Below are positions 24,061-32,870 of a stretch of DNA of 64,000 nt, piece by piece. This DNA comes from Atherix ibis (taxonomy: Eukaryota > Arthropoda > Insecta > Diptera > Athericidae): contig OY282605.1 of assembly GCA_958298945.1 (NCBI GenBank), positions 25,894,811-25,958,810 of the forward strand, in the 5' to 3' direction. The position numbers and the translations under genes are program-made. Under the pieces are notes generated by a model. The model saw nothing but the letters and a program-made list of their open reading frames with translations. It was not told the origin of the DNA and did not search any database. Each line of letters opens with the position of its first letter. The first letter of the stretch is position 1.

Positions 24061-24654
24061 TTTTGGTAATTAATTAATCTATAATGTAAAAGTGGCAGAA
24101 TTAAAAATCTATGAAAATTATATCATAAAATTATTTTATAATTAAATATTGTTAAATGGCAATATTATACTTTTGAAAGTATGAAAAGAATAATTCTGTA
24201 ATTAGGGTTCCTTAATGAACGTTAATAATAATATCATGATCTACACTATTGTAGCTAAAAAGTACCTTTCTTTTTAGTTATAAAAAAAATATCTTTCCAA
24301 ATTTAATTATACTTTTATTTAAAATATAGTTTTATGAACAAATTGCTAGTACATTTTTTTTTGTCTTGGGCAGTTGAAGTTGAATAAAAGAGGCACACTT
24401 CAGTAAAAACGATACTAGATTTTAGCCTTCATTGTAGTTTTGTAGCTAAATTTTTACCAAATATTATTTAAAATTAGCTTGATAATAAAAATAGTGAAAA
24501 TTTCTTTTTCTAAATAAAGGAGAGTAAAATTCAAAAAATTAAAAGCTTTATAATTTGTACGAATTTTTTTTTTGGTCATGATATTGTCCTTAACAATTGG
24601 ACTAAGCTGCCTACAATTATAGTTTAAAAAAATATACATAATATTTAGTTTTAC
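24061..24654. other. AT-rich stretch without recognised genes
   Basis: No coding or repeat signal that I can support. It separates the Tc3-like copy E from the Jockey element that begins near 24,655. Confidence 0.5.
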
Positions 24655-24910
24655 CAGCATAAGGCAGAAAAGGCCGATAAGGTGGTGATTCGTCACCTGC
24701 ATCACACCACATCCGTTGAAGAAATAAAAAGTGAGTTAGTCCTTTTCTCTCCCAAATGCTTCAAATATGCAGGCGGTACCTTACCAAGGATTGCAATAAA
24801 AATAAAACCACACCAGCCAAATTCGTTCTCTGCGACGGTAGCCATCACGCAAACTACAAGGGTTGCTCTACTTATAAAAAGCTGCAGGAGAAAATCAACC
24901 TAAACATAAA
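24655..24910 (+). pseudogene. Jockey ORF1 (gag-like) fragment
   Basis: The frame opens KADKVVIRHLHHTTSVEEIK, typical of the region before the CCHC zinc knuckles in insect Jockey ORF1 proteins. After a frameshift near 24,770 the reading TKDCNKNKTTPAK then LCDGSHHANYKGCSTY corresponds to the CCHC knuckle segment (C..C...H....C) that binds RNA. Upstream ORF1 and the first knuckle are missing or unreadable. A 73-residue open frame reading through the same DNA in the wrong phase is partly an artefact of that shift. Confidence 0.75.
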
Positions 24911-25217
24911 AAAACCAACCAACCAACTATTATAAATAGTCAAACAGTTAAGCAAGGTAAAACATTTGCTGTGGTTGCGGCAGGAGTCTCCAATATTGGA
25001 TAGGAACAACAAAAACAATAAGAACCTTATCAACAGCAACATCAGCAGCTACAATTACAACAACCACAACCGCAACAATCTAGCAGTAAGAACTATATAC
25101 CCCCTCCTTCATTGTTATCCCAAGATATATCTTCAATGTTATCCCAATTAACCAGTACACTTATAGATGCTTTGATGTCCATTGTATCAGCTTTATCATC
25201 CACTGTTCAAAAATAAA

Positions 25218-25430
25218 TGTCGTCGTGCACCGAAAATTCCCTCTCCATCCATTTATGGAACGCAAATGGATTGAACCCCCATCGATAAGAACTGGACATT
25301 CTTCTACATGACGGACGCATTGACATTGCTCTATTAACTGAGACGCACTTTACATCCAGGTCATACTTTACGATACGAGACTACGAAACACACAGAACTG
25401 ATCATCCTTTACACAAGATCGCTTAGTGAC
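25218..25430 (+). pseudogene. Jockey ORF2 endonuclease N-terminus
   Basis: From about 25,218 the forward translation reads SLSIHLWNANGLNPH, a stop, ELDILLHDGRIDIALLTETH and FTSRSYFTIRDYETHRTDHP. This is the start of an AP-endonuclease-like domain: the WNANGL motif carries a metal-ligand Asn and TETH carries the catalytic Glu found in non-LTR endonucleases. The domain is cut off after about 70 residues, where the sequence jumps to just upstream of the reverse transcriptase, so the later catalytic residues are missing. Confidence 0.8.
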
Positions 25431-25479
25431 AATATTTCTTCATGGCAAGCCACTAGACGAATACTCTCGTACACCCACT

Positions 25480-26205
25480 AAAACAAAATGACGGTAATTT
25501 GGCAAAAACAGACAAAGAAAAAGCTGAAGTATTTGCTAAACATTTGGTAAATACTTTTGCTCCACATTATGATATAGAATAGAAATCGCATACTAACAAA
25601 ATTATCCCTCGGAAATTAAATTTACTATTCTGCGCCTTCCCTATAAAAAAGCTCCTGGCTATGATCTATTAACAGCTCCTATTCTAAAGCAAATTTACCG
25701 AAAAGCTTTGGTTATCTGCGCACAATCTATTTGCCTTTACTCTGGTAATTTACTGTCATCAAAATGATTCCTTAACCAAATAAACTCATTAATTCTCCTT
25801 TCTCTCTTAGACCAATTCTTGGTAAGATTTTTAAAAAACTCCTATTAAACTTTACCTAGTCGTAGTTAATGAAAAAATTATTCTTGATTACCAATTTGAC
25901 TTCCGATCTGAATACTCCATAACGAGTATTGCCCAGAAGTATTTTTAAATATCTCCCAAGCTCTTGATCGTCTGTGGCATTCTGGACTCCTCTGGAAGCT
26001 CAAGAGCTTGCTTCCTTCAACGTACTACCTTCTCATAAATTCATATTTCTTTTTCAAGTTTCAATTAACTCACAATCCTCGGAAATATACCCTATTCTAG
26101 CCGGAGTAATAGATCCCTAATACTATTATTGCTACTTATGCGGGTGGTACGGCCATACTTGCTACCCATACAAGTCCTGACATAGCTTCCAACAATTTAT
26201 AATCC
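25480..26205 (+). pseudogene. Jockey reverse transcriptase, first part
   Basis: Readable blocks are LAKTDKEKAEVFAKHLV, KKAPGYDLLTAPILKQI, a damaged YRPISLL region, YQFDFRSEYSIT (normally FGFR..HST) and, at the end, ATYAGGTAILATHTSPD at about 26,131-26,180. The last is the catalytic palm box, where YADD has become YAGG by two Asp-to-Gly changes. Several stops and shifts are present. The frame is interrupted at 26,210 by the fold-back mariner. Confidence 0.8.
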
Positions 26206-26211
26206 CATATA

Positions 26212-26937
26212 CGACATCTGTTCAAAAAGTATCGCGAATTTTGAATTTACGCGGGTTACGTATATTATATTTTCGATTTTTTGTGACGTTATGTTGGTAC
26301 TCATGTCTCTCACTTATGCCGACAAGTTCATACATTTTGAATATTCAGTTAATTTATGACAGCTGCTTTACTTGCACGTGTTTTGGCTCGTCTTCGATTT
26401 TTTCCCATTCCAAAAAATGGATCAAAGAATCCGTTTTCGGGAACAAGAAAAAGTCACAGGGGGCCAGATCTAGGGAATACGGTGGCTGCGGCATTATTAG
26501 TGTGTTGTTTTTGGCAAAAAATTCGCGTACAAGCAACGATGCGTGAGCAGGAAAAAAAAGCCAATTTTTGTTCTTCCACAAAGCCGGATCACTTCACGCA
26601 ACTTGCTCATAGCTTACAGGTAATATTCCTTATTTTACCGTTCTACCTTGTGGCAAGAACTCATGATGCACCACGCCCCTGAAATCGAAGAAAACTGTAA
26701 GCAAAACCTTCACATTCGACCGAACTTGGCGCGCTTTTTTCGGTCTTGGCTCGTGCGGCAGCTTCCATTGGGATAATTGAGCTTTGGTTTCCACGTCATA
26801 ACCATAAACCCATTATTCTTCACCAGTTATGACTCTCTAGAGCAAGTTTGGGTCGTCGCGGACAGAGTCCAACAGCTCCTTAGCAATGTTAATGCGATGC
26901 TGTTTTTGGTCGAAAATGAGCAAAAATCTAAGGAACA
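26212..26937 (-). mobile_element. Fold-back mariner derivative, one end truncated
   Basis: The left boundary starts cgacatctgttcaaaaag after TA (26,210-26,211). It continues through the family's 5' untranslated sequence to an apparent start region (atggatcaaag at about 26,419), and then switches to the reverse complement of the transposase C-terminal half (reverse-strand reading WKNKNWLFFPAHASL, LAKNNTLIMPQPPYSLDL, APCDFFLFPK). So the end lying 3' of the transposase is an inverted copy of the 5' end. The same breakpoint exists in the element at 36,698-37,580. The far end stops at about 26,937, inside the family's 5' region, where Jockey sequence resumes; the second terminal repeat is missing. 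Confidence 0.85.
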
Positions 26938-26939
26938 CA

Positions 26940-27393
26940 ACCTTCAATTCTTGTTTAAGACATGGAGAGTGAGGGAAGGTAAATGAACAGAAAAGTGCTC
27001 ACATTACTTTTACACTTTGTCAAGGAAAACCGACCCCTTTATACCTTGATAGTAACATGATTCCACAATATGATAAAGTATGTTATTTGGGGCTTTACCT
27101 GGACAAGAGATTAATATGGAACCCACATACTAGAATAAAAGGAGTTGAAGCTAACAGCCGTTACCTACAACTTCTTAGACTACTGGACAAATGCTCGAAA
27201 CTAACAATCAAAAGTAAGCTTCTAATCTACAATACAATTATAAAACCAATTTGGACATGTGGAATTGAAATTTAAGGTTCCTATCGTGTCTAGGCCTTAC
27301 AATCCAAAATCCTCCGTAAAATTGATGATGCCCACTTTTATGTTCATAGTACCATAATACGCCGTTATTTAAATGTTCCCTTTGTTCAGAACC
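26940..27393 (+). pseudogene. Jockey ORF2, post-RT domain
   Basis: From about 26,943 the frame reads LQFLFKTWRVREGK and, after a stop, NEQKSAHITFTLCQG, YLGLYLDKRLIWNPHTRIK, LLRLLDKCSKLTIKSKLLIY and IIKPIWTCGIEI, then continues past a stop with degraded tail sequence (SKILRKIDDAHFYV). This corresponds to the thumb and downstream region in Jockey proteins and matches the parallel segments at 19.9 kb and 38.2 kb. An open frame of 72 residues spans 27,057-27,275. The segment stops at the TA at 27,394-27,395, where a fold-back element is inserted. Confidence 0.85.
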
Positions 27394-27497
27394 TACATGT
27401 GTCACAAAAATAACCGAACTTTATATTTAAATCATACAACATGCAGTGCCATCTACTGTAACATTAGCACATTTTTTCTTTTATTGAAATGGCTGTA

Positions 27498-28787
27498 CGA
27501 GGGTCATTCAACAAGTACTTAGCCTCACCGCCCGATGGAACTGCTGTCACAAAAGAAATTTACCATCGTGCAGTACATTCTTTTAGTAGCCTACTGTCAA
27601 GTCAAGTAGTTTCAGTCGATTCCCTTCATTAGTTTTGTTTTGAGAGCCTTTGAAAGCGAGCGTGTCGGTCGGTTGCACAAAAATGGAAAAAGAACGATAT
27701 CGTTTGGTGATTAGATTCTTGTTTTTGGAAAAGAAAATGCGCAGCGAAATCAAAGATTGCTTGGCTGCTGTGTATGTTGACTCTTCTCCTTCGATGGCGA
27801 CCGTCAAGAATTGGTTCAACGAGTTTGTTCGTTGCCGCACGTCGGTTTTTGATGAGCCACGCTCAGTTGCCCCGAAAACGGCTGCTACGGAAGAAAACGT
27901 TAAAAAAGTCCACGATCTCGTGTTGGCAGACCGTCGATTGAAGGTTCACGAGATAGCTGAGACTATGGGCATCGCAGTAGGAACGGTGCATCATATTCTA
28001 CACGAAGAACTGGGCATGAGAAAGCTGTCTTTGCCGCGTTTGCTCACACCGGAAAACAAGCGCAACCGTGAGACCACATCGGCGACGTGTTTGGCGCTGT
28101 TTCAGCGCAATCCAGCGGAGTTCTTGCGTCGTTTCGTGACCGTCGACGAAACATGGATTCACTGGTACACACCAGAGACCAAGGAACAGTCGAAACAGTG
28201 GACTTCACCCGACGAACGTGCTCCGAAGAAGGCGAAGACTGTTCGATCGGCCGGAAAGGTGATGGCCACCGTTTTATGGTATTCACAAGGTGTGATCTAC
28301 ATCGATTACCTCGAGAAGGGTAAAACAATCACGGGGCGCTACTATGCTGACTTACTGGGCCGATTTGACGTCGAATTGAAGAAAAAGCGGCCCCGCTTTG
28401 CGAAGAAAAAAGTGCTGTTCCACCACGACAACGCGCCGGCTCACACCTCAGCCGTCGCCATGGCCAAATTGGTCGACTTGCGCTACGAATTGCTGCCCCA
28501 TCCATCGTACTCTCCAGATTTGGCCCCCTGTGACTACTTTTTGTTTCCAAACCTGAAAAAATCACTCGCCGGGAATAGATTTTGGTCGAATGAGGAGGTC
28601 ATCGTCGCCACGGAGGCCTATTTTGCTTCCCTCGAGAAAATGTATTTTTTGGACGGGTTAAAAAAGTTAGAGCATCGTTGGGCCAAGTATATTGATCTTG
28701 AAGGAGATTATGTGGAAAAAAATATTGCCACCTTTCCAAAATTTTTGTTTTTCCTTTGTAGGCTAAGTACTTGTTGAATGACCGTCG
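27498..28787 (+). mobile_element. Nearly intact mariner (mellifera-type), 1,290 bp
   Basis: Terminal repeats of 28 bp (cgagggtcattcaacaag... at the left; one mismatch at the right) are flanked by TA at 27,496-27,497 and 28,788-28,789. Length and structure are those of a full mariner. The coding part is visibly richer in G and C than the surrounding DNA, which fits recent arrival. A second copy of the same family, 5'-truncated and disabled, lies at 49,486-50,667. Confidence 0.95.
27683..28777 (+). CDS. Mariner transposase, near-complete open frame
   Basis: Cut-and-paste DNA transposase that binds the terminal repeats and moves the element into TA sites. I take the start at MEKERYRLVIRF (27,683), which matches the mariner N-terminus; the frame is open a further 11 codons upstream. 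Residues 1-110 form the two helix-turn-helix DNA-binding units. The catalytic triad is kept: D155 (TVDETW), D249 (FHHDNAPAH) and D284 (LAPCDYF), with 34 residues between the last two (DD34D). Two oddities: the linker reads KLSLPRLL where the 49.5 kb copy has KLSARWVPRLL, a net 9-nt deletion that removes the Trp and Val of the WVPHEL-like linker; and the normal stop after GDYVEK is lost, adding about 20 residues read from the 3' untranslated region and terminal repeat. A WD-to-WY change near residue 199 is also visible. Activity is therefore doubtful despite the open frame. Confidence 0.93.
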   Translation: MEKERYRLVIRFLFLEKKMRSEIKDCLAAVYVDSSPSMATVKNWFNEFVRCRTSVFDEPRSVAPKTAATEENVKKVHDLVLADRRLKVHEIAETMGIAVGTVHHILHEELGMRKLSLPRLLTPENKRNRETTSATCLALFQRNPAEFLRRFVTVDETWIHWYTPETKEQSKQWTSPDERAPKKAKTVRSAGKVMATVLWYSQGVIYIDYLEKGKTITGRYYADLLGRFDVELKKKRPRFAKKKVLFHHDNAPAHTSAVAMAKLVDLRYELLPHPSYSPDLAPCDYFLFPNLKKSLAGNRFWSNEEVIVATEAYFASLEKMYFLDGLKKLEHRWAKYIDLEGDYVEKNIATFPKFLFFLCRLSTC

Positions 28788-28932
28788 TAACTTTCACATC
28801 TGTCATCCGATTTACATGAATTTAGGTGCGTTCGAAAGAGGATGAATGTATCTTTTTAATGCTGTAATTAGATGGCGCTGCATGTTGTATGATTTAAAAA
28901 TAAGTTCGGTTATTTTTTGGACATACTGTGTA

Positions 28933-29150
28933 TGCATTTCCCGCTATCAAAAATTTCACTCCCGTTTATCCTATCATTATAATCCACTTGTGAGAGAATT
29001 GTCGTATACTGCTCTCCCCAGAAGCACTCATCGGAGACTTAAGGCCTAGAGATTTTCTAGAAGAATCCAACTTCCATTAGTTGGAGAAATGCCGATTGGT
29101 GTTTACTCCCACTTCATGAAGCACAAGATTGTTAATTAAAATGTGATGTA
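28933..29150 (+). pseudogene. Jockey 3' end
   Basis: Continues the interrupted Jockey copy: CISRYQKFHSRLSYHYNPLV matches CISRYKKFHSHLSFHPNPLG in the copy at 60.6 kb, and the frame runs to a stop near 29,047 after THRRLKA. The remaining part corresponds to 3' untranslated sequence. No clear poly-A tail is visible before the sequence becomes ordinary AT-rich DNA. Confidence 0.8.
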
Positions 29151-29856
29151 AATCGGCTTGTTTGTAGTAAATAATTTTGGTAATACTGAAATAAAAAGAC
29201 TCTCTGTAGTAATTGGCGTGTAAACAAATATTAAGAAGAGAAATTGATTTTTCGTAAAATTTATTTTTCTCCGAATAAATTTACAATAAGTGCTCAAATT
29301 TGAATAGAAAAAAAACTAGAATTTATTATCTCTGAAAAAAATATTTTTGTACATAAACACATATATTCTTAAAATAATATTACGGATATTAAATCATTGA
29401 TTCACCTTTCATATAAAGTGCATTGGTTCACCTTCGTTAGCTATAAATAATTTTTTTTTCAATTTCAGTAATATTTTCATTAATTTTTATTTATATTTAT
29501 TCAATATTCCACAAAAAAACTGATTGTGAAAGATCATAGAATTTTTTAGTGTTAATTATAGAGCGTAACTAATTAGTGTTAGTTGAATTGAAGAACCAAA
29601 ACTAATACGCAAAGTTTGTTTTACTGAAATATTTTTTTTTCTCGAATGGCAAGAGTCAGTAGTAAATTGGCTTTTTTTCTTCCTTTCATTATTGGATAAT
29701 TTTTAACCGACAAAGACTGTGAAAATCAAGAAAGAATTATTTGAAACCGCAAAGATTTCATAGGCGTTATCATTGCAGAAGTGGGCAGGAAATGATATGT
29801 TCTTAAAGTGTGTAGGTGATCCTAGTGTTACCACCCAGTTCGGTATTTTGTTGTAA
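29151..29856. other. AT-rich stretch without recognised genes
   Basis: No coding, RNA or repeat signal that I can support. Confidence 0.5.
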
Positions 29857-30340
29857 AATGCCGACAAAGACCTCACGTAAAACTAGTGCCAAATCAACAA
29901 ACACCACACGTGCTAATGATAGCTCATCTTCCTTCATGATCCTGGTGGTTTCAGGTCACCTAGCGGTGCATCTAAGGTCTAAGACGTGTAATTAGACAAT
30001 AAGCACCCTATAAGCATAGATATTTACGAGTCAGCACATCAAAGGTAGTGTCAGGATGAAACTCAGGCAAAGGACTTACAGACAAAAGGCGGGTTTTACG
30101 CTTTGATGATAGCGTACCGGCCGATTCTTTTGTTACTGATGACTGGACCCGTTTTGCCAATTCGTATCGCTGACTTATTATTGCAAGTCAATGCAGTTAT
30201 TATTGAATAATTTCAAAAAGTCTACAAGTCAAATGAACGAATTTTTAAATAATGCCTATGAATTGAGCATAGAAGTATTTTCGTCCTTATCAGAAACAAA
30301 TATTGGTGATTTTCGTCGATGAATATAAATCTGAAAATTG
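29857..30340 (+). pseudogene. Decayed coding segment, possibly a retroelement ORF1
   Basis: An ATG at 29,857 opens MPTKTSRKTSAKSTNTTRA, a basic Ser/Thr-rich start ended by a stop after about 46 codons. Downstream, in changing frames, come KRRVLRFDDSVPADSF, VTDDWTRFANSYR and MNEFLNNAYELSIEVFSSLS, which look like real but shifted protein sequence. The composition (basic tail, then an acidic 'DDSVP...DDW' part, then an amphipathic helix) resembles the N-terminal part of Jockey ORF1 proteins, and Jockey copies are frequent here, but I cannot confirm the family. Confidence 0.35.
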
Positions 30341-32289
30341 TATTCCTTCGTAGTCCTAAATGTCACCATGATTAGATATGCTTTTCAACTTGACTTCAAT
30401 CTTATAACACCAGCTTTAGTTTATATTCTTAGTGTCTGAGGACATTCATCGTAACCGATTCGTTCCATTCGGTTTAATTTGTTTAGGCCAAAAAGCCAGA
30501 TGTGGAAAATTCAATTTGAACGCTGAATTCAGTGTCATTCTGTTCCCTAATGTTGTGTTTGATTTTCATTTATTTGTCGCCATAGTGGAAAATTTCCTTG
30601 AAATTAATGTTTGTATAGGAAATTTTCTATACAATTCGACTAACTATGTTGATTTTCGAATAAAAATAGCATTACTAATTTGCGAAAAAATTTTGTTAGT
30701 AAAAATTATTCTTTCTATCATAAATACAATTTATATGCTTTGGCATATTTTTGATATCTGTTGTATAAAAGTTATTTGTGTAATTTATATTTAATTATAC
30801 AAAAATATATGGTAAATCTTAGACATATTTTCAGATAAATATTAAATATATCATGGTGCTTAGAATTTCTATTTTAGTTAATAATGTTACTTGAAATGAT
30901 AAATAAATATTAATTTTTTTCTTTTAATGTAATAATAAAAAATTGATTAAATATTCATAAATATCCTTTAGAAATTTAGAATAGAGTTTTTTAAATTTAT
31001 AAAATATTACTTAAAAAAGTATATAATTAATTGGAATTTATTTTTAATTACGAAAACTAACAAAAAGAATATATAATATGCGTTAAAAATTTACTATGAT
31101 TATTATTACTATTACTATTATTATTATTATAAAATATTATTATTAACTTAAGATTCAAATTTTGAATCAATTTTAATTGATTTTTTTTCAATAACATCCA
31201 AAAGATACAAAGAGCAAATCAATTTTTTCTCGTCTTTTAAATTGAATTTTTATCTTAAAGTTATATGTTCATCAGAAAAACCAACAACAAAAAATATTTT
31301 TTCTTTTAGATAAAAACACAATAATTTGGAACAAAAAAAAACTTTAATTGCATATTTTGCTAGAAAATTGCCTATAAAAAAATATTAAAATTAAATATTT
31401 GAAAATAAAAACTTAAACGCACAAAATAGAATAGAATAAAATCACACAAAATATGTAATCGAAAGATTAGAAACGGAAAGAATTCATATAAAATCATTGA
31501 ATTATAATAATATCAATCATAGTTACAATGGTAAAAAAAAATTTAAATTTTCAGTTTTTAATTTCGAAAAAGAATTATTTTACATAAAAATTTATTGAAA
31601 AGTTATAGATAAGTGAAAAAATCTAATCAAATAACGACGATTGTAACTGTCGTCTATCTGCGATTGTATCTTTATTTTCTATTAAACTATAAATTTTGAA
31701 TTAGTTTTTTTTGTTACCTACATATTAAATATAATAAATTAAATTTCATAATTTTTGAAAAGTTGGATTAATATTTTATGTATAATATAAAATGGCAAAG
31801 TTTATTTCAAACAAACCTTATCTTAAATGATATATATCGTTATTATATGCTAAATGATAGTCGTGTACTTTCAAAACCGTAAAATGAATCGCAAAAAAAA
31901 TAGCGCGTAGGTGAAGTGCATTACTGCTAAGAAAATTAAATCGTATAACAGTAGAACAGTTTAAGAGCAGCAAAGATTCCTACCTGCACTAGTGCCCTTG
32001 CTATCAAAGTACAAGAACGAAAAGGGCACGTTAGAGAAATTAACGTACGTGACTTCAGCTTAACGGACGCATCACTTACTAGGCGGCAGTAAGTCGTGCG
32101 CAGCTTGCGCTATCAAATATTGGCCCTCTAATAGAAAAATACAATTCGTAGTTCTGAAAGAACAGCCCTGCCATTTGATAGCTGTTGTAAAAATATATTA
32201 AAAAAGATAACAATCATTTATATAAAATTATGCCATTTTATAATATAGATAGTTTTATTATAAATTTATTCGTTAAAATAAGAAAAATT
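30341..32289. other. AT-rich stretch with an ATT microsatellite
   Basis: Contains a 120-residue open frame (30,432-30,794, forward) with no recognised domain, a degenerate ATT/ACT microsatellite at 31,095-31,145, and a distinctly more complex island at 31,900-32,180 (words such as gcggcagtaagtcgtgcgca). I see no RNA gene or protein there. Confidence 0.5.
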
Positions 32290-32870
32290 GGGATGAGGTT
32301 CCTTTCTAAGGGATGAGGCTCTTTTCTTGCTCAGTGGATACGTCAATAAGCAAATCTGTCACATATTGGGCTATAAAAATTCATAAATTACTATGGAAAA
32401 GCTATGCCATTGTATTTATGAATTGTGACAATCTGGTGTGCGTTTTGATTTGAAGTTGTCATTTCTTTGAAAATAAAGAAGGAGACACAGTTACCGTTAA
32501 TTCTGAGCCCCTTGGCCAAATAATATCCGTTTTTTTTTTTTTTTTTTTTTTTTTGATTTCAAAGATATTAATATAAACCATATAAATTTTAAAAGGACGA
32601 TCTCATAAACTATACAAAAGGATAAATTTTGACTTTATTTTGTAAAAAGTTCCCAGAATGTATAATTTCGAGATTTTTCAATGCCATTTTACCTCCGAAA
32701 ACATGTGATTTGACTCCATTGGACTCTTTGTTGTAAGATATTGTAAAAAATACTATTAAAATTATTAATTTTTAAGCTTTGGAGCTCTTAAAAATCAACA
32801 TCCATTAAACAATAGCCGATTTGCAGCCATTATTATTGGATGTTGGTTAAAAATTTTTTTTAATGAATTT
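32290..32870 (+). pseudogene. Decayed Tc3-like transposase, copy F
   Basis: Forward frames read FENKEGDTVTVNSEPLGQII (around 32,470-32,525), then, after a poly-T run of about 24 at 32,531-32,554, PPKTCDLTPLDSLL (about 32,690-32,735), DIVKNTIKIINF and NSRFAAIII-like C-terminal sequence. The 5' side (32,300-32,450) is the first catalytic Asp region in degraded form (EALFS, then ITKIHKLLWKSYAIVF-like). The third catalytic Asp region is the best preserved of all copies. Confidence 0.7.

Larger units (their letters stand above)
27396..28930 (+). mobile_element. Fold-back element with ends of the 61.8 kb mariner family
   Basis: The two ends (27,396-27,455 and 28,869-28,930) are inverted copies of each other over about 60 bp and both match the 5' end of the mariner at 61,833-62,950, down to the words catacaacatgcag and gccatcta. 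TA lies on each side (27,394-27,395; 28,931-28,932). No codons of that family lie between the arms: the only content is about 120 bp of unrelated sequence plus the mariner at 27,498-28,787 that later landed in it. Without that passenger it would be a MITE of roughly 245 bp. Confidence 0.8.
24655..29150 (+). mobile_element. Jockey-type retrotransposon copy with nested insertions
   Basis: Pieces of one non-LTR element lie in order on the forward strand: ORF1 (24,655-24,910), the ORF2 endonuclease start (25,218-25,430), reverse transcriptase (25,480-26,205), the post-RT domain (26,940-27,393) and the 3' end (28,933-29,150). Two insertions explain the gaps: a fold-back mariner at 26,212-26,937, and an element at 27,396-28,930 which itself holds a mariner. 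Joining the flanks of the second gap across a single TA restores a sequence matching the uninterrupted copy at 60,560-60,590. Internal deletions and frameshifts make it non-functional. The ORF1 part precedes ORF2 in the usual Jockey order. Confidence 0.85.

Noticed and set aside
28044..28565. Arg/Ser-rich reverse open frames of 78-94 residues opposite the 27.5 kb mariner, repeated opposite the 49.5 kb copy
   Set aside because: Shadow frames of GC-richer transposase codons; they recur only because the mariner recurs.
32530..32554. Poly-T run as the tail of a reverse-strand retrotransposon
   Set aside because: It lies inside a forward Tc3-like remnant whose reading continues on both sides, so a simple homopolymer expansion is more likely.
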